Shown: positions 1 to 46,084 of the stretch, one piece after another | Position numbering within the stretch: position 1 is the first letter of the stretch | Layout: each line of letters opens with the position of its first letter | Assembly: GCA_963556255.1 (NCBI GenBank) | Contig: OY744604.1 | Span: 90,514,062 to 90,578,061, forward strand | From: Allolobophora icterica | Taxonomy: Eukaryota; Annelida; Clitellata; Crassiclitellata; Lumbricidae | Length of the DNA: 64,000 nucleotides | Direction: 5' to 3' | The notes under the pieces: model-generated | The model's database searches: none | What the model saw: only the letters and a program-made list of their open reading frames with translations | Told to the model about the DNA's origin: nothing | Translations under genes and position numbers: made by a program

Positions 1-31
1 CAATTAATAACGTTACGTACAATCTTCTACT

Positions 32-33
<2 letters not shown>

Positions 34-87
<54 letters not shown>
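34..87. repeat. (TG)n microsatellite
   Basis: An uninterrupted TG dinucleotide run. It lies in the downstream part of the minus-strand polo-like kinase gene. No coding signal. Confidence 0.95.
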
Positions 88-88
<1 letters not shown>

Positions 89-1612
89 ACGCATGCGTAT
101 GTGTGCATAGGTGGATACAATGTATGTACTTGTGCAAGCAAGTAGGCATTCATGTGGTGTCTATGCTATTATGTACATATGTTTATCCTCCATTGACTGC
201 AACAATACAACAATACAACGCGGAAGCTTTGTCCCTCATTGTGGAACAGGCTTCCTTATAAACTGCAACATGAGATTCTACTTTCAAAAAGTTTCAATGC
301 TTCTATTTCGCAAGCGGTTGAAGGCCGGTCTATTCCATCGTGGTCTCATATAGTCAGGTAGCGAGAACCTGTGACGAGTTTGAGGAATTATATAGATATA
401 ACTAAACACTTACAATGTGAGCAAAACTAAAGTATAAAATGTTTCTATCACGTTTCTGTGAGTATCGATAAATTAAACAGATGTTTATGGCAAAGTTATT
501 CCATTTGATGGCACTAGTGGACCATCCAACTGGAACTGTCTACACTTAGATCTGCGTCTGCTTTAAACCATCGACGCCGCACTCTCCTTCTACAAGCACT
601 CTTTAACCGGTTTTGAACTGGGAGTGGCACTAGTAGGTATCTTAGATATGTCTTAAATAGTGCTTGGAATGGATATAAGGATGAATGGATGAATGATTGA
701 AAGAATTGATGAATGAATGATTGAATGAACGAATGGTGAGATATGTTGGACTAATTTGCTAGCAGATACCAAGTTAATTAGTAAGCCATCGTCAAAATAT
801 GCACACGGTGTTGAAATTACTGTGAAAACATACTTATACGTTCCGCTGAGAGATCGTCCTGTGGAATACTTGGAGCACTGCCTGCTTGGCGAGGATAGTC
901 TTCAGGAAACTTCGAATCGGTGTACTCAAAGTCAGAAGTCTTGTTTCTCGTAATGATCTAAACCCACAGATACGCCAGCAAAGTAATCGCAATCCTTTTT
1001 GCGATATCGAGATTTCTATAGCGCCTAGGAAATTAATTCACGAAAATTCACAGAAGGATGAATGGATGAATGATTGACATATGCTTGACTAATTTGAAAA
1101 TGAAATCGATAGATAGGTAGGGTGATAGAAACTCTGATAAATCTAGTATAGAGCAACTCATTTGAAACCTTCTAAATTCTAGAATTATAATTCAGCATAT
1201 TCGAACATGATAAAATTGGTAAATACAATCAAACTCACACAAATATAGCTACTTACTAACATAATGGAAATCTGGACAATTATTTAATTGACTTGCTGAA
1301 TGACTGTTTCGCCAATTAAGTGGCTGATTAACGGACTCCAAGAGTGAATAAATATATAATTGACTCCGTGACTATATGAGGGACTTTAGAAAGGATTGAC
1401 CAAATGACTGACCGAAATGGTTGACCGAAAACTGACATTGAATGAGTGACCGAATGACTGACGTCAAATGACCGACGAGAAAGCGACCGAATAAATGACT
1501 GAATTAAGGACCGAATGAATCACCGAATGAATTACTGAATGAATTACTGAATGACTGTTAAAACACTGGCACCGACTAATTGGTGTTTATATATGGATGA
1601 CAGATGTGTTAC
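88..1612. other. Intron or 3' part of PLK gene, simple repeats only
   Basis: No exon recognised. It holds a degenerate GAAT-rich stretch near 655-735 and a decayed tandem tract near 1380-1560 built on units like GACCGAATGACT. The next exon of the kinase gene should lie here or beyond the left edge; I could not see polo-box sequence. Confidence 0.6.
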
Positions 1613-35644
<34,032 letters not shown>

Positions 35645-35689
35645 CAACGTCACGAAACGGTCTGAAATCTCCACTCGTCACCGCATAAC

Positions 35690-36000
35690 GTTCGCGACAA
35701 TCCTTTGTGATACCGTCTCTTACAAACCCAGTTTCATACTGGACCTACCGACCTGTAACATGGGCGCCTCGTCTACCGGACGACACGGCCGAGACCTGAA
35801 TAACGACTCCAGGTGTGCACTACCTGCGTTATTATCACACGGCGACTTGCACAGGTATGCCGCTGTAGCCTGGCCGCTAGCCTGTCGCCTGTTAGGCTGA
35901 GAGAACGACGGGCGATGAGTGTTTGCTGAGGCCCGGCGCCCGTGCAAGGCCGACGCTGGCGACGGTTAGAGTCCGGGCCGTCGAAGGATAACCACTGCCT
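35690..36000 (-). promoter_or_regulatory. GC-rich stretch, possible 5'UTR or promoter of PLK
   Basis: Base composition rises sharply here compared with the AT-rich surroundings, directly upstream of the candidate first exon. No TATA box or defined element was identified. Confidence 0.3.
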
Positions 36001-36183
36001 TCATTTCCATTGAAACTACATATAGTGCTTATTCATTTGCCCCGTCTCTACAGGAACCCTCCATGTGTGGACACCCATAATTTACCCCGCTGTACACGTG
36101 ACATGGCAGACCACAATGACATTGCAGCACACAAAAACCACGCAGATACAAACACTCACACGCATACACACATGAACTTTTCC

Positions 36184-36224
<41 letters not shown>

Positions 36225-36389
36225 GCTGAATAAGATATGTATGTGTTGTTCCTCATACATCGATTATTATTGTCCTACATATAAATATATAGCCCTATAA
36301 TATTTAATGGTTCGGGACTGTCCAAGCTGTGAAGGCCATGAAACTGCAATACATGTAGGCTTCCTATATTGAAAATTAAAACTGACATA

Positions 36390-36427
<38 letters not shown>

Positions 36428-36452
36428 CTATATGCATATTATCAGACTACTC

Positions 36453-36602
36453 TGGATAGATAATCTGAATGCAGACATAACAACACTTGGACTGACACTA
36501 AGGCGGGCATTGAACTTGACAAAAATTAATGACCGAGGACAATGGAGATCGTTTATTCGTACCCATCGCCACTACGTGTACATGACTGGCGTCAGGAACT
36601 GA
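36453..36602 (+). pseudogene. LINE C-terminal fragment
   Basis: Frame WIDNLNADITTLGLTLRRAL through DRGQWRSFIRTHRHYV to TGA. The spacing W(I/M)DN...LG....A..L..DR..WR is the usual end of non-LTR retrotransposon ORF2. Confidence 0.6.
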
Positions 36603-36799
36603 TGATTATATATATAGGCCTATATATGCACACCAATGACACCATATCATACATATGATATAATTATATGTTTATTGTATAGGCCTATGTATGAGGTACG
36701 ACCTGGTATGAATCAATTTCGACTAGTACAATAAAAACAGACAAACTACAGCCGAAATAAAGGAAGTGGAATTTCGCAATCCAATTATTTCGTGTGACA

Positions 36800-36970
36800 C
36801 GAAGGTGCCTCAGCAGCTCAGTGGTCGACCACTGACCTTGTAACATGGGTTCGAAACGAACTGTACGAGAGTCACTGTGCACGGACCTTGAGCAAGTCCT
36901 TACGCACAATAATTGCTTAGCGCCATCGAATGATGTTTAATCATAATATAGTTGCGCTACATAAATTCAG
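36800..36970 (+). repeat. SINE family A
   Basis: tRNA-like head (AGCAGCTCAGTGGTCGACC, GGGTTCGAAAC) followed by CGGACCTTGAGCAAGTCCTT and GCGCCATCGAATGATG. Confidence 0.8.
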
Positions 36971-37622
36971 TAATGATATATTATGTAGGTCTTCACATCA
37001 TACGCCCCATAGCGACTTCAGTTGAAGAATGAATACACTGACCTTACACTGTCCGTGAGCCTCGATCAAAAAAGGTTTATTTACGCATATTAACGAGATT
37101 CATGCGACCCGTATAGAACTGAGTATCTTAAATAGTAGCCAAAGTTTCGAGATATATTATATAGAGTTACATTAGCTGGAGCAAATTAATTATAAAACGT
37201 TGTTGCTCTTCTCGATAACTTTTTGGCGTATCGAAAATTCCTCAAGTGTTTTCTCACTTTCGATTTCTGTTTCTGATGTCGTGAGCTGCATTTTCTTTAT
37301 TTTTAATAGTAGGTCTACTCTTACAAGTAGTCTGTCGGAGCACCATTGATGCCCACATTAATTAACGCACAAAAGATAAATCGTGAAACCAGTTCCAGCC
37401 TAATAAGGATCAATGTTATCAGATATCAATTCCATGAGGGCAAGTACCATATACCGTGCCCTGTGTGAAGGTGACAATAATGAGTAAGTATCGTCTCATT
37501 GTTATGTTTTCTGTTCTGGGTCCCAATAAAATGTTTGAATGATTGATTGATAATAACTCGTCTAATTTGAGAACGTCTATAACGCCTCTAAGATAATTTT
37601 CGGGGCACCAATCGGTGGTAGA

Positions 37623-37828
37623 CATAGGCGTAATTTGTGGGGGGGGGTAAGAGGGGTACCCGTACCCCCCACTTTTTGGACTGGGGTACCGTGACCCCCA
37701 AATTTTAAAAAAAATGCCAATTAATATTTTATTATTGTGCCTTCCCAGAGGTCGCAGTCTCCGCATTGCTTCGTGTATGTAAGAAATTGGTACCCCCCCC
37801 CACTTTTAAGACCAAAGTTACGCCCATG
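37623..37828. mobile_element. hAT MITE, 206 bp
   Basis: Ends CATAGGCGTAA and TTACGCCCATG, flanked by exact 8-bp GTGGTAGA (37615-37622, 37829-37836). Two C- or G-runs lie inside each end. Confidence 0.88.
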
Positions 37829-38148
37829 GTGGTAGATGATAAATTCTATGGTGAATCGATCCTTTCAGATTTCAAGAGGTTGGTTAGTTGCTTTTTAATG
37901 ACGCTGTGTCATTATAAAATGTAAATATAGGTCTGTTATAGGTCTCGAACATGCTCATTTTTCAATGAAGTGAACGGGTGCGATCATTCACCACCTCTGC
38001 CCGTTTTAATGGGGGCCACGCGCAATTGTAATTGCAATTAGTAACTGCTATTGCGCCGGTGTCTAATGGACAAGGTATCAATCGATGGCACACCAGAACC
38101 AAGCCGTAATCATGACAATATCCAGATCAGTTCGTGTTATCGTGTAAC

Positions 38149-38330
38149 GACTGTGTTAGCCCAAGACGATTAGCGTCGCCCTATTCCTTTATCCAGGCTT
38201 AAGACTGGCATTACCAAAAAACTTCGCCACTGCCCGTATTCTGGTAGTGCCAGTCCCAACTCCCAAGCATGGGGAAAGGAGGAGGGCGACGCTAATCATC
38301 TTTGTCATAACACAGTATTGTGAAACATAA
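38149..38330. mobile_element. Foldback element with long inverted arms
   Basis: Left arm ACTGTGTTA...GATTAGCGTCGCCCT...AAGACTGGCATTACCA and a right arm that is its diverged complement. Nearly the whole 180 bp is palindromic. Flanking duplication not clear. Confidence 0.6.
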
Positions 38331-38359
38331 ACTACTAGACCCTATACTAGACTAGGGCC

Positions 38360-38740
38360 TACTGCAAGAGCTGCCAACTTTTGATTTTGCCAATCCAGGA
38401 CGCTCGCATAGTCACTTGATATGCCATTAACAATTTACTGTCCGTCAGACATTCTCTGCATCAGCCTAATATAATGATCTACAGTCTAACGAAAAAGTCG
38501 TTTAAATTTACAGTCCATAGGGAACAGATTACTGACCTTCCTACGATCTATTCTGTGGCCACTTTGTAAAACTTATTTACGGCCGGATGTTCGAGTCTAG
38601 TGTGCGAAAACAAGATCAACATCTGGTGAAGTGGATATGTACACCATGTTCCGGGACGATTTGGGATAAATCCGGGACACAGGTCGCACATGGCAGATTC
38701 CGGGACTGTCCAGGCGAATCCGGGACGGTTGACAGCCCTA
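38360..38740. mobile_element. hAT-like element remnant
   Basis: AGAGCTGCCAACTTTTG at the left and CGGTTGACAGCCCT at the right are imperfect inverted repeats of the CAGGGCTGxCAAC type. Internal CCGGGAC units. No clean 8-bp duplication found. Confidence 0.4.
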
Positions 38741-38769
38741 GGTGTACTAGGCCTACACAAACAATGTGC

Positions 38770-39749
38770 AGGCAGTGGGGAGTTATCGTAAAGAATGAAC
38801 AACCATGAAAACATTGAATAGATTTAGGAGAACAAGCGATTTTAGTCTAGGTAAATAAAAGTCGACACAGACTGTGGTGGAAAAGAGTTGCAAAGTCAAC
38901 CGTGACCCGCACTTTTCTTAAAGTTACTAGAAATTTCCCCACCATTGTCTGCTTAGAGGCGACAGAAGTTGAGACTATCGACTGATTCCCCAGATGGAGA
39001 ATTTTCTCCGGACAGTCGACAGATGGCAAAGATAAAGCACCGGGAAATCTTCCTTTTATTTAGGCCAAAAGGCTAAAAAAAACAGTAACCATAGCATAGA
39101 GGAAATTGTTTCAAAAACAAATCAGGCATACAATGGAAGGTTAAATGGTAGGAAAACAATAGTAAATCAGAAATAAATGTACACAAAAATGCTGAAATCG
39201 CATATTCGTAATTATATAAAGAGATTATAGCTGACAATAAAACATGTCCTAAAATAGATGATGAAGATAAGACTACGTAATAAGTTGACAAGGACATGTC
39301 AACATGTAGGCCTAAGAGATCTGCAACGATCTTTAAACACTCTTACTTATACATCCTATATCCAGCTACAAAAACGCAGAGGCCTATCTTAAGGAACACA
39401 TATTCAAGGTTTTTACTCTAACTGTATCAAGGACTTGCACTTTGGCCGCAATACAGGTTTTGCGTAACGAGAATAAACAATCTGTTCTAATCGTTGTGAC
39501 AGTAAAAGATCTTCTCTGCCGATATTGTTTTGCACATTGTATACCTTGACCTGACATGGTGGCACTGGATCCTGAAGATTTCAAAGATACTGAAGTCGGT
39601 ACTTTTTCTTTCCCCTGTATTGAGCCATCCTATGTTGCAAAAAGTTCAACGATTTGCAACAATTGAATACAATCGCGTACCAATATTTAGAAATTATTTA
39701 CAGATTTACACAAGACCAAAGGTCAAACTTAATTGAAAACGGCATCTTG
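38770..39749. other. Intergenic, no gene seen
   Basis: AT-rich sequence downstream of the Mab-21-like gene. It presumably includes its 3'UTR; no clear repeats. Confidence 0.4.
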
Positions 39750-41912
39750 TTATTGATGTGAAAGAAATCGAGGATTATTACGAATTTTACGAAATTTTTG
39801 CAGAACAAACCGGTGAATAATATGTTCAAACGAATAACTGCTCTTCGTAGCAGCAAATTCAGCCAATGCCTGTGTCCAAGGATGTTCACAGTCGATTAAA
39901 CATCTGAGTTTCAAATACCTTGCCAGAAAATGTCCTCCGAGAGAATAGTGACAATTAATGGGATAAGGCCATAAAAGAGATTTTGACAGTGGTGCCTTAT
40001 CAGAGTAGACTGAACGAGAAAAGATGTGCGCAAACGTGGACTTGGTAGTAAGTTCAGATTTCCGCAAATCATCATTCAGAGGTGATAAATAATAAAAGAG
40101 TGTGTGCAAGCCAAGCAAACACTGCGCGTCTGTATCGAAAAAAGTGTCAAGCGGAGGCAATAACAAAACACTTGTAAATGCAAACTGTTTTAGATCGTTC
40201 TGCAAATCAGGCTGATGAAGAATTCCTTCACATAAATGTAAAACTTCATCGTATTGGCCATATTTGTAAAGGTATAAAGCACGATAGCAGCCAGCTGTGT
40301 TGCACCTGACACCAGTAACACTGTAGAATGATGTGATATTTTCTAGAGCATATTCCAATAGAGCATCAGTTAGTTTGTCTTCAATTCGAGAAAGATTCAC
40401 CCCAAAAGTCGTATTTGCTGTCAACGAAATCGTTCTACGATATGCACACCGTCTGACGGCTTTCAAACAAGTACTTGACTGTATCGAAATACAGAATTTT
40501 CGTTTTGTTGAAACCATCAAAAGTTGGTCTAAAGGAAAGGATGGGGTAGGCAAATTACGATTCAATTCTAATTGTTTGGACATTCTTTCGGTAGACATTA
40601 CTATCAAATAATGAGCAAATACCTTTGGTGTAAGACGTAGATCAAGATAAATCCGCCGCCTTCTAAAATCCACATTTTCACTAAACTTCATGCAAAGCAG
40701 ACAAAATCCAACGATTCTGACAACATCGTCAATGAAGAACACACATCCTGCATTCAATGTTTCAATTTGGAAATATAGCGGTTGCTCTTGCAAGACTGAT
40801 GAGCAGAGGTCTAAGACTATTTCGTATTGTGATGCTTCAAAGTGGAGAGCAGCCAGGTAGACCAGAGCTGCAGGAGCAATGATGTCAGATTGAGAATCGT
40901 CATATGCTAAAGCCATTGTAAGAGCCTTTATGAGAAACCCTTTTGACATGAGAGACAATAGTTGAAATTCTGAATGGCTATCTGATCCATTCAAATACTC
41001 CAAAAACTTCTGTGCAAGCAGGAATTGAAACTGACTCCCTGTTGTGGTTGGCTCAGGATATCTGTGATACTGACACTTTACGATTTTAGGTTTCAAAGAA
41101 AGTTCTTTGAGAAATTCAACAAATACTTCGCTTTCCCATGAAATGTTTCCAAAACTTAAACCGTATGCAAAATTCAAACAATACAACGCTGAATCAAAGT
41201 ACGTGAAACACCAAACGTTCTGCGTCATTGGTAGTGCTACCATTCTACTATTTGTAAACAATAGAAACTTTCTCGTTAAACAAAAAGGCTTCACACTGAA
41301 TCCCCTATATGATTCTTTATGTTTTATAATTGTACGACTGTCGGTATTACAGTGGATAAATGCAGGCGAAAAGAAGACCTCCAAAGATAATGACTCTAAA
41401 CTTTTCCGAATTGTAAAGAGTAGTTGCACGTATTCTGTTAAATGTGGCAATTCTTTCCATATGTTTCCAGCTTTGAAATGTGTCCAAATGAATGGCTGTA
41501 TGTATTTTTCCAGGAACCAATTACTAAGAATTTTAGAATCGCGGAATTCATTTAGTTTTCTTTCAGTCTTGTCAAGCTCTGTGGAGTTTGACGGCTCATA
41601 AAATAAATTTGCCTTAGGAATGAAATAATTCGGATAGTATCTCCTCTTTAACCAGTTTGAAAGCTTTTGTAATAACTCAGAGCAGATCGCAAAAACAGAA
41701 GAGGAATTCCACCATACGGGAGACATTTCTTCACAAGCCCATAACATCAACGTCTTCAAATGATACGTACAGAGAACTTCGTCTTCCTTTGGACAATCCC
41801 TATGTATTATTTCTCTTTTTGCGAAGAATCGCAGCAAATGATAGACTATCTGCTGAACAGGTGTCCAACTCAGAATTAAGATGACTCCGCGACTGAAAAT
41901 GAGAATCTCCAC
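39750..41912 (-). CDS. Mab-21-like gene, C-terminal half (exon 2, second frame)
   Basis: 720 uninterrupted codons from the Mab-21 helical domain to the stop. Its length without a stop argues that protein selection has acted until recently. Confidence 0.85.
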   Translation of the reverse strand: MEILIFSRGVILILSWTPVQQIVYHLLRFFAKREIIHRDCPKEDEVLCTYHLKTLMLWACEEMSPVWWNSSSVFAICSELLQKLSNWLKRRYYPNYFIPKANLFYEPSNSTELDKTERKLNEFRDSKILSNWFLEKYIQPFIWTHFKAGNIWKELPHLTEYVQLLFTIRKSLESLSLEVFFSPAFIHCNTDSRTIIKHKESYRGFSVKPFCLTRKFLLFTNSRMVALPMTQNVWCFTYFDSALYCLNFAYGLSFGNISWESEVFVEFLKELSLKPKIVKCQYHRYPEPTTTGSQFQFLLAQKFLEYLNGSDSHSEFQLLSLMSKGFLIKALTMALAYDDSQSDIIAPAALVYLAALHFEASQYEIVLDLCSSVLQEQPLYFQIETLNAGCVFFIDDVVRIVGFCLLCMKFSENVDFRRRRIYLDLRLTPKVFAHYLIVMSTERMSKQLELNRNLPTPSFPLDQLLMVSTKRKFCISIQSSTCLKAVRRCAYRRTISLTANTTFGVNLSRIEDKLTDALLEYALENITSFYSVTGVRCNTAGCYRALYLYKYGQYDEVLHLCEGILHQPDLQNDLKQFAFTSVLLLPPLDTFFDTDAQCLLGLHTLFYYLSPLNDDLRKSELTTKSTFAHIFSRSVYSDKAPLSKSLLWPYPINCHYSLGGHFLARYLKLRCLIDCEHPWTQALAEFAATKSSYSFEHIIHRFVLQKFRKIRNNPRFLSHQ

Positions 41913-44900
41913 TGTTCTTTATCATCTCTGCAAGAACGATGCTGAACGTATACGACATGACAACCATTTTGTACAACTTCGGAGATTGTATCAGTCGTCG
42001 GCCATCCGTAATCTCTACGTCGCTTAGACCAACCTTGGACTTGTTTAGGCCACTGAGGGCACCACAAGCTTTGAACGGTATCATGCGAAGCGATATCTGT
42101 ATCACTTTGAGAACTATCACGTTGAGACGTAATTGCTGGACCTCTTACAGTATTGTATAGTTCACCACGACGTTCAGTAAGCAGCGGCAGATCAAGCTTA
42201 AGGCATCTATCGGGGAATGTTCTACGGGAAAATTCATATTTTTTGTATTTCCAATTATAATTTATATTCCCCAAACCACGAAGTCGAACAAAACCTGGAC
42301 ACCTGAGATATTGTTCAATCTTGTAGCATTCGATCGAGTCATGTAAGTCACTCACATCAAGTGGCAACATTGGTAAGTCATCGACAAAGGCCAACTGATC
42401 ATACCTAATCATTAATACATCAACGTCAGCGATGCATGAATTTACCGGTCGTATATAGAACTCCATAACGCTGCCACAAAACATGGCGTAGCCTTTTCTT
42501 AAATGGACGCGATCAGAAACAGTACCACACGATGAATTTGGAAGCAACTCGCACGTGCCGACAATGAATTCAGAGGCAATTTCTTCCATCGATTTATCCG
42601 CATATACCGTCATCCTAAATGAAAATTATAACACAATGTCATCGTACTACCATCACCATCATCATTTCAGTAGTCATCGTCACGATCATAGTAGTATAAC
42701 AACATCTAGGCCTATTGGCCTTCTTAGCTACATTGATTATAACTTGCGAAAAGACTCAAGTTCTTTAGGATTCTAGTTCGCATACTGATTGTGACTTATC
42801 AGCGCCTCTGAGTAGGTCTCTTGAAGAAGCGCTATATAAATGTCCAGAATGAATGAATGAATGAATGAATGAATATTTCAGAAACTTTAATCTCGTGAAA
42901 GTAATAGATTCTGAATGTAGGCCTAGACCTACGTATGACTATATAAATCACATCGCTGTTGCTCAAGATATGTTATGAGTCATGTTCGTAATCGTAATCT
43001 CCAATTTTCTAAAGCGCCACTGTAAAGCTGAGCGCAAAGCACCAGCTTATTCACGAGCGCTGCGACGTATCCGAGGGGTTGTCCAGAAATCGATGTCCGT
43101 TGGTGGTCCGAGTCCGGTTGCCTGAAAGACCAGATATAGAGGCAGAGCAGCTTTTACGGAGGGTTTCGTTGAGGACGAGATAGCTTGGAAGGCAGAGGAT
43201 CAGATGGATTGGGAAAGGAAATCTTGAAGAGATGAGTTTTCAATTTGGAGTGGGAAGCCTGTGGGGTGATGAGTAGAGGAGCCTGAGATAGATGACGATG
43301 AGTGAGTGGCGGTATTGGTGGAGGAACTGAGAAAATGCGGAATTCGGGAGGAAGTTCGTTCCAGAGTTGAGGTGCAGTGTGGGATATAGATCGGTTGGAG
43401 AACTTGAGGCGAGTAGTGACTGGGGAACGGGAGAGAGTGAGATGTGAGGATGAACGGGTAGACCGGGGTGGCTGGATAGTGAAGAGTTCGCGAAGGTATT
43501 TTGGCTGGGAGCATTGTAGTGTGTTGTAGGTTAGCGACAAGACTTTGAAGTGGATTCGCTCAGGTATTTTCATGTTAAGCTATCATTAGACTGAATAGCC
43601 TACTAAGATCAAAGTAATTAATTCGCTGTCTTAGCCATCTTTAAAACGAATATGAATTAACCTCTAGGAGTAAAGCCAACATAACGGGGTTACTCTATGA
43701 TACAGTTAAGAACTGGAGGAAATATTTTTGAAATTTACTTTCAACTAAATTGTTTCCATATTTATTTAATACCAAGAAATTGTGATGTTTACAAACGATC
43801 CATTATCTGCAGTCGTGGCATGGAATGGTCAATGTATTGTCGATGGGCAGGGGAAACAAGGTTTGTGGGGGGACCAACCAATAAACACATGACTGGTTTT
43901 TGTACTTTCATCCCTCTTGACAGAGTTTAAGACTTTTTTTAATTTCATCTTTAAGAAAAACTTATGACCTTTTTTAGTCATTCGTCCCATTTGTTTTAAG
44001 TTTTCTGTACAAATTACTCTCCCAAAAAGGTTATCACTCACCTCTCGGGGAGGGGGAACATGTATCCTGGGTGGGAATTTCCCTCCTAAAAGGTCTCTAC
44101 ATTATTATATTGCTGGACTCTGGGGGAAGCATAAATCCAGGGGGAGGGAATTTCCCCACAAAAGGTGTCTAGATGAAACACTGGTCGATGGAGTGGCATT
44201 CTCGGCTTTTTCGAGTGCCTTGGGGTGCGAAGACTTTTCAAACATTAACTAAGAATTCATATAAATCCGCCAACACCATCCTCTATTGTAGGCCCTAGAT
44301 GTTTCAAAGGCATTATCAATTTTTCAAAGTCACTTCTGTCATAGTAATTCATCATAGATTTACTTGTTTTCAACATAGAGCAGATTTAGTTGTCACGTAT
44401 TTTATACCGTGCAGTAGAGGAAAAATAGCCAGTGTAATACAGCTTGAAAGGACAGGTGCTTCGTAGTATTTGGTGATTGCTTTGAGGATAACACTGTCGG
44501 GGATTTCTATCTGGTTTATCGAGTGTATTAAGATTTAGACTAGGGTTAAACTTGAAACAACGAACAAGGATTGATGACGCGTTGTTGTCTATATCAAGTA
44601 GGCCTATAATAAGATCATATTGGATAACCAGTCTTATTAAAGTTTCAGTTTACATTATCTACAACAATAACAAAATTCATCATGGTCGATGCTCCCATGA
44701 CACTCAACAGAGCTGTGTTCATGTGTTGACCTATTGGGGGTCACCATAAGTACTCTCTGCCGAGCGGGGTTCTGTTGGTCAGGGGGTAGCATGCGACGAT
44801 CAGAGTAAGTCGTGCTTTCTTGTGATTGTATAATTATGGTCATCCAAAGAGCAAATTCAGTTTTCAGTCTGAATTATATCTATATCAGTACTGTAGGCCT

Positions 44901-45060
44901 ACAGTTACATCCAAATGCAGTCTGCACATTGTTCTGTTTCTATAATACTTAAATTCTGTAACCAATGTGAATGCTTCGACAAAGATACAACTTACCTAAG
45001 CGATGCTGATGCACGAAGTGGAATTTCAATGAATGGATTAAACAGTTCAATTTCCCGCAT
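39750..45060 (-). CDS. Mab-21/cGAS-like nucleotidyltransferase with TPR-like C-terminus, one frame break
   Basis: Two exons: 44996-45060 (MREIELFNPFIEIPLRASAS) and 42614-39750, with donor CTTAG/GTAAG and acceptor ATTTAG joining in phase. The N-half has the nucleotidyltransferase core: CGSVMEF, then ADVDVLM (two acidic metal ligands, about residues 85 and 87) and a third acid in HDTVQSLWC (about 200). It is followed by WPKQVQGWSKRRRDYGWP, GCHVVYVQH and WRFSFSVAE, all Mab-21 signatures. The C-half has LCTYHLKTLMLWACEE and YYPNYFIPKANLF, then about 500 residues with TPR-like helices (ALVYLAALHFEASQYEIVL; YRALYLYKYGQYDEVLHL). Family members make nucleotide second messengers in innate immunity or are inactive developmental proteins. 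The frame shifts by -1 between 41876 and 41912: a recent lesion, an assembly indel or a real frameshift. Confidence 0.85.
41876..42614 (-). CDS. Mab-21-like gene, nucleotidyltransferase half (exon 2, first frame)
   Basis: Opens directly after the acceptor TTCATTTAG. Contains GS-x2-E, DVD and the Mab-21 core to FSVAESS, then TAA. The expected continuation (VILILSWTPVQ) is in the -1 frame. Confidence 0.85.
42785..42885 (+). repeat. SINE/LINE 3' end with (GAAT)n tail
   Basis: GCGCCTCTGAGTAGG...GAAGAAGCGCTATATAAAT followed by AATGAATGAATGAATG, in the Mab-21-like gene's intron. Confidence 0.7.
42985..43580 (-). mobile_element. CR1-like LINE, C-terminal fragment and 3'UTR
   Basis: Minus frame IPERIHFKVLSLTYNTLQCS, YLRELF, then SISHTAPQLWNELPPEFRIF and KLKTHLFKISF. 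The 3'UTR ends in an ATTACGATTACG tail. A related 3' end lies at 50885-51075. Confidence 0.8.
43585..44995. other. Intron of the Mab-21-like gene, unassigned
   Basis: No exon or clear mobile element seen. Two similar G-rich stretches near 44045-44170 (GGGGGAGGGAATTTCCC-like) suggest a small tandem duplication. Confidence 0.4.
44996..45060 (-). CDS. Mab-21-like gene, first coding exon
   Basis: ATG preceded immediately by in-frame TGA and TAG, so the start is fixed. 21 codons plus 2 nt end at CTTAG/GTAAGT; the G of the next exon completes an Arg codon followed by MTVYADKS. Confidence 0.7.
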
Positions 45061-46080
45061 CTATCAAGACTGAACTCGATGAAAGTCACACAACTGCATT
45101 CTTCACAATGCAACTTTCCTGTATACGAACTGCAACTTAAACATTATGATCGATTCGGTAACATATCAGGAAATTGAGATAGAAAGGAAACCTTTGCTTT
45201 AGATTTGAAAAATGCATGAGTTCACACGAAAGGCACACTGCCAATTTTTATTTAGCCCACACTATACCAGGAAAGTGAGCTATAGATAAAGGGAAAGCGT
45301 TACAAATTATGAAATACATAGGGCCTAGTGCTCTGTACTGAAGGAGAAAAGAAATCTAGGGATTTTAAGCAGTACTCTTTAACCCCACATTTGCATTTGC
45401 AATTGTTTGTTTCAATAATTAAAAGCACACAGCATGTACAAAGAGATAATGTCAATTAGGCTAGAGAGTAAATGACTTAGGGTGAACCGATCGTTCTAAT
45501 TACCGGCATGTGGGAACTCTTCACTCGCTGCTGAAAAGCAGGCCTATACCGCGCTCTACAGCGATTTTTAGGTGTCTAAATAGGCAAATCAGTAACTAAC
45601 TAGTATAGTTACTGAGCAAATGAAAATCTAAGCGACTGAACTCAGCAGAAACTAAGCCTAATTATTCAGCACTAAATAAGCGACAATCAGAGTTATAAGC
45701 AGTTTTGCTTTCCATATAGGTCTCGTTTCAAGTTACATTTGTGAGGAACAAAAGGGAGGGGAGAAAAAATTATTCAGCAAGTAGATATGCGAATATTATT
45801 CTTTCTAGAGTAATATGCAGCTTACTTTTCATATATTGGTCTTATTTCGAGTCGCATCTGTGTGAAGGAAAAGGGAGGGGAGCTGGAGGAAGAACGAGGA
45901 AAGACACGGAAACCGCAAAGTTCGCATTCCAACCAGGAGTAACATGACACGCGATTCATATGCGCAACAAGTGCAGCCCTTATAATAATAATATAATGCC
46001 ATTCTTTATTATTTCAAACTGACAGACGCAGTAAGATTACATTGAAACATGAAAGTACAATCAAGATCTTAATTTAACAC
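45061..46080. promoter_or_regulatory. Upstream region of the Mab-21-like gene
   Basis: Contains the presumed 5'UTR and promoter. No defined motif recognised. A short AGGTGTCTAAA segment near 45573 also occurs in the 7740-8170 tandem repeats. Confidence 0.3.
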
Positions 46081-46084
46081 ACGG

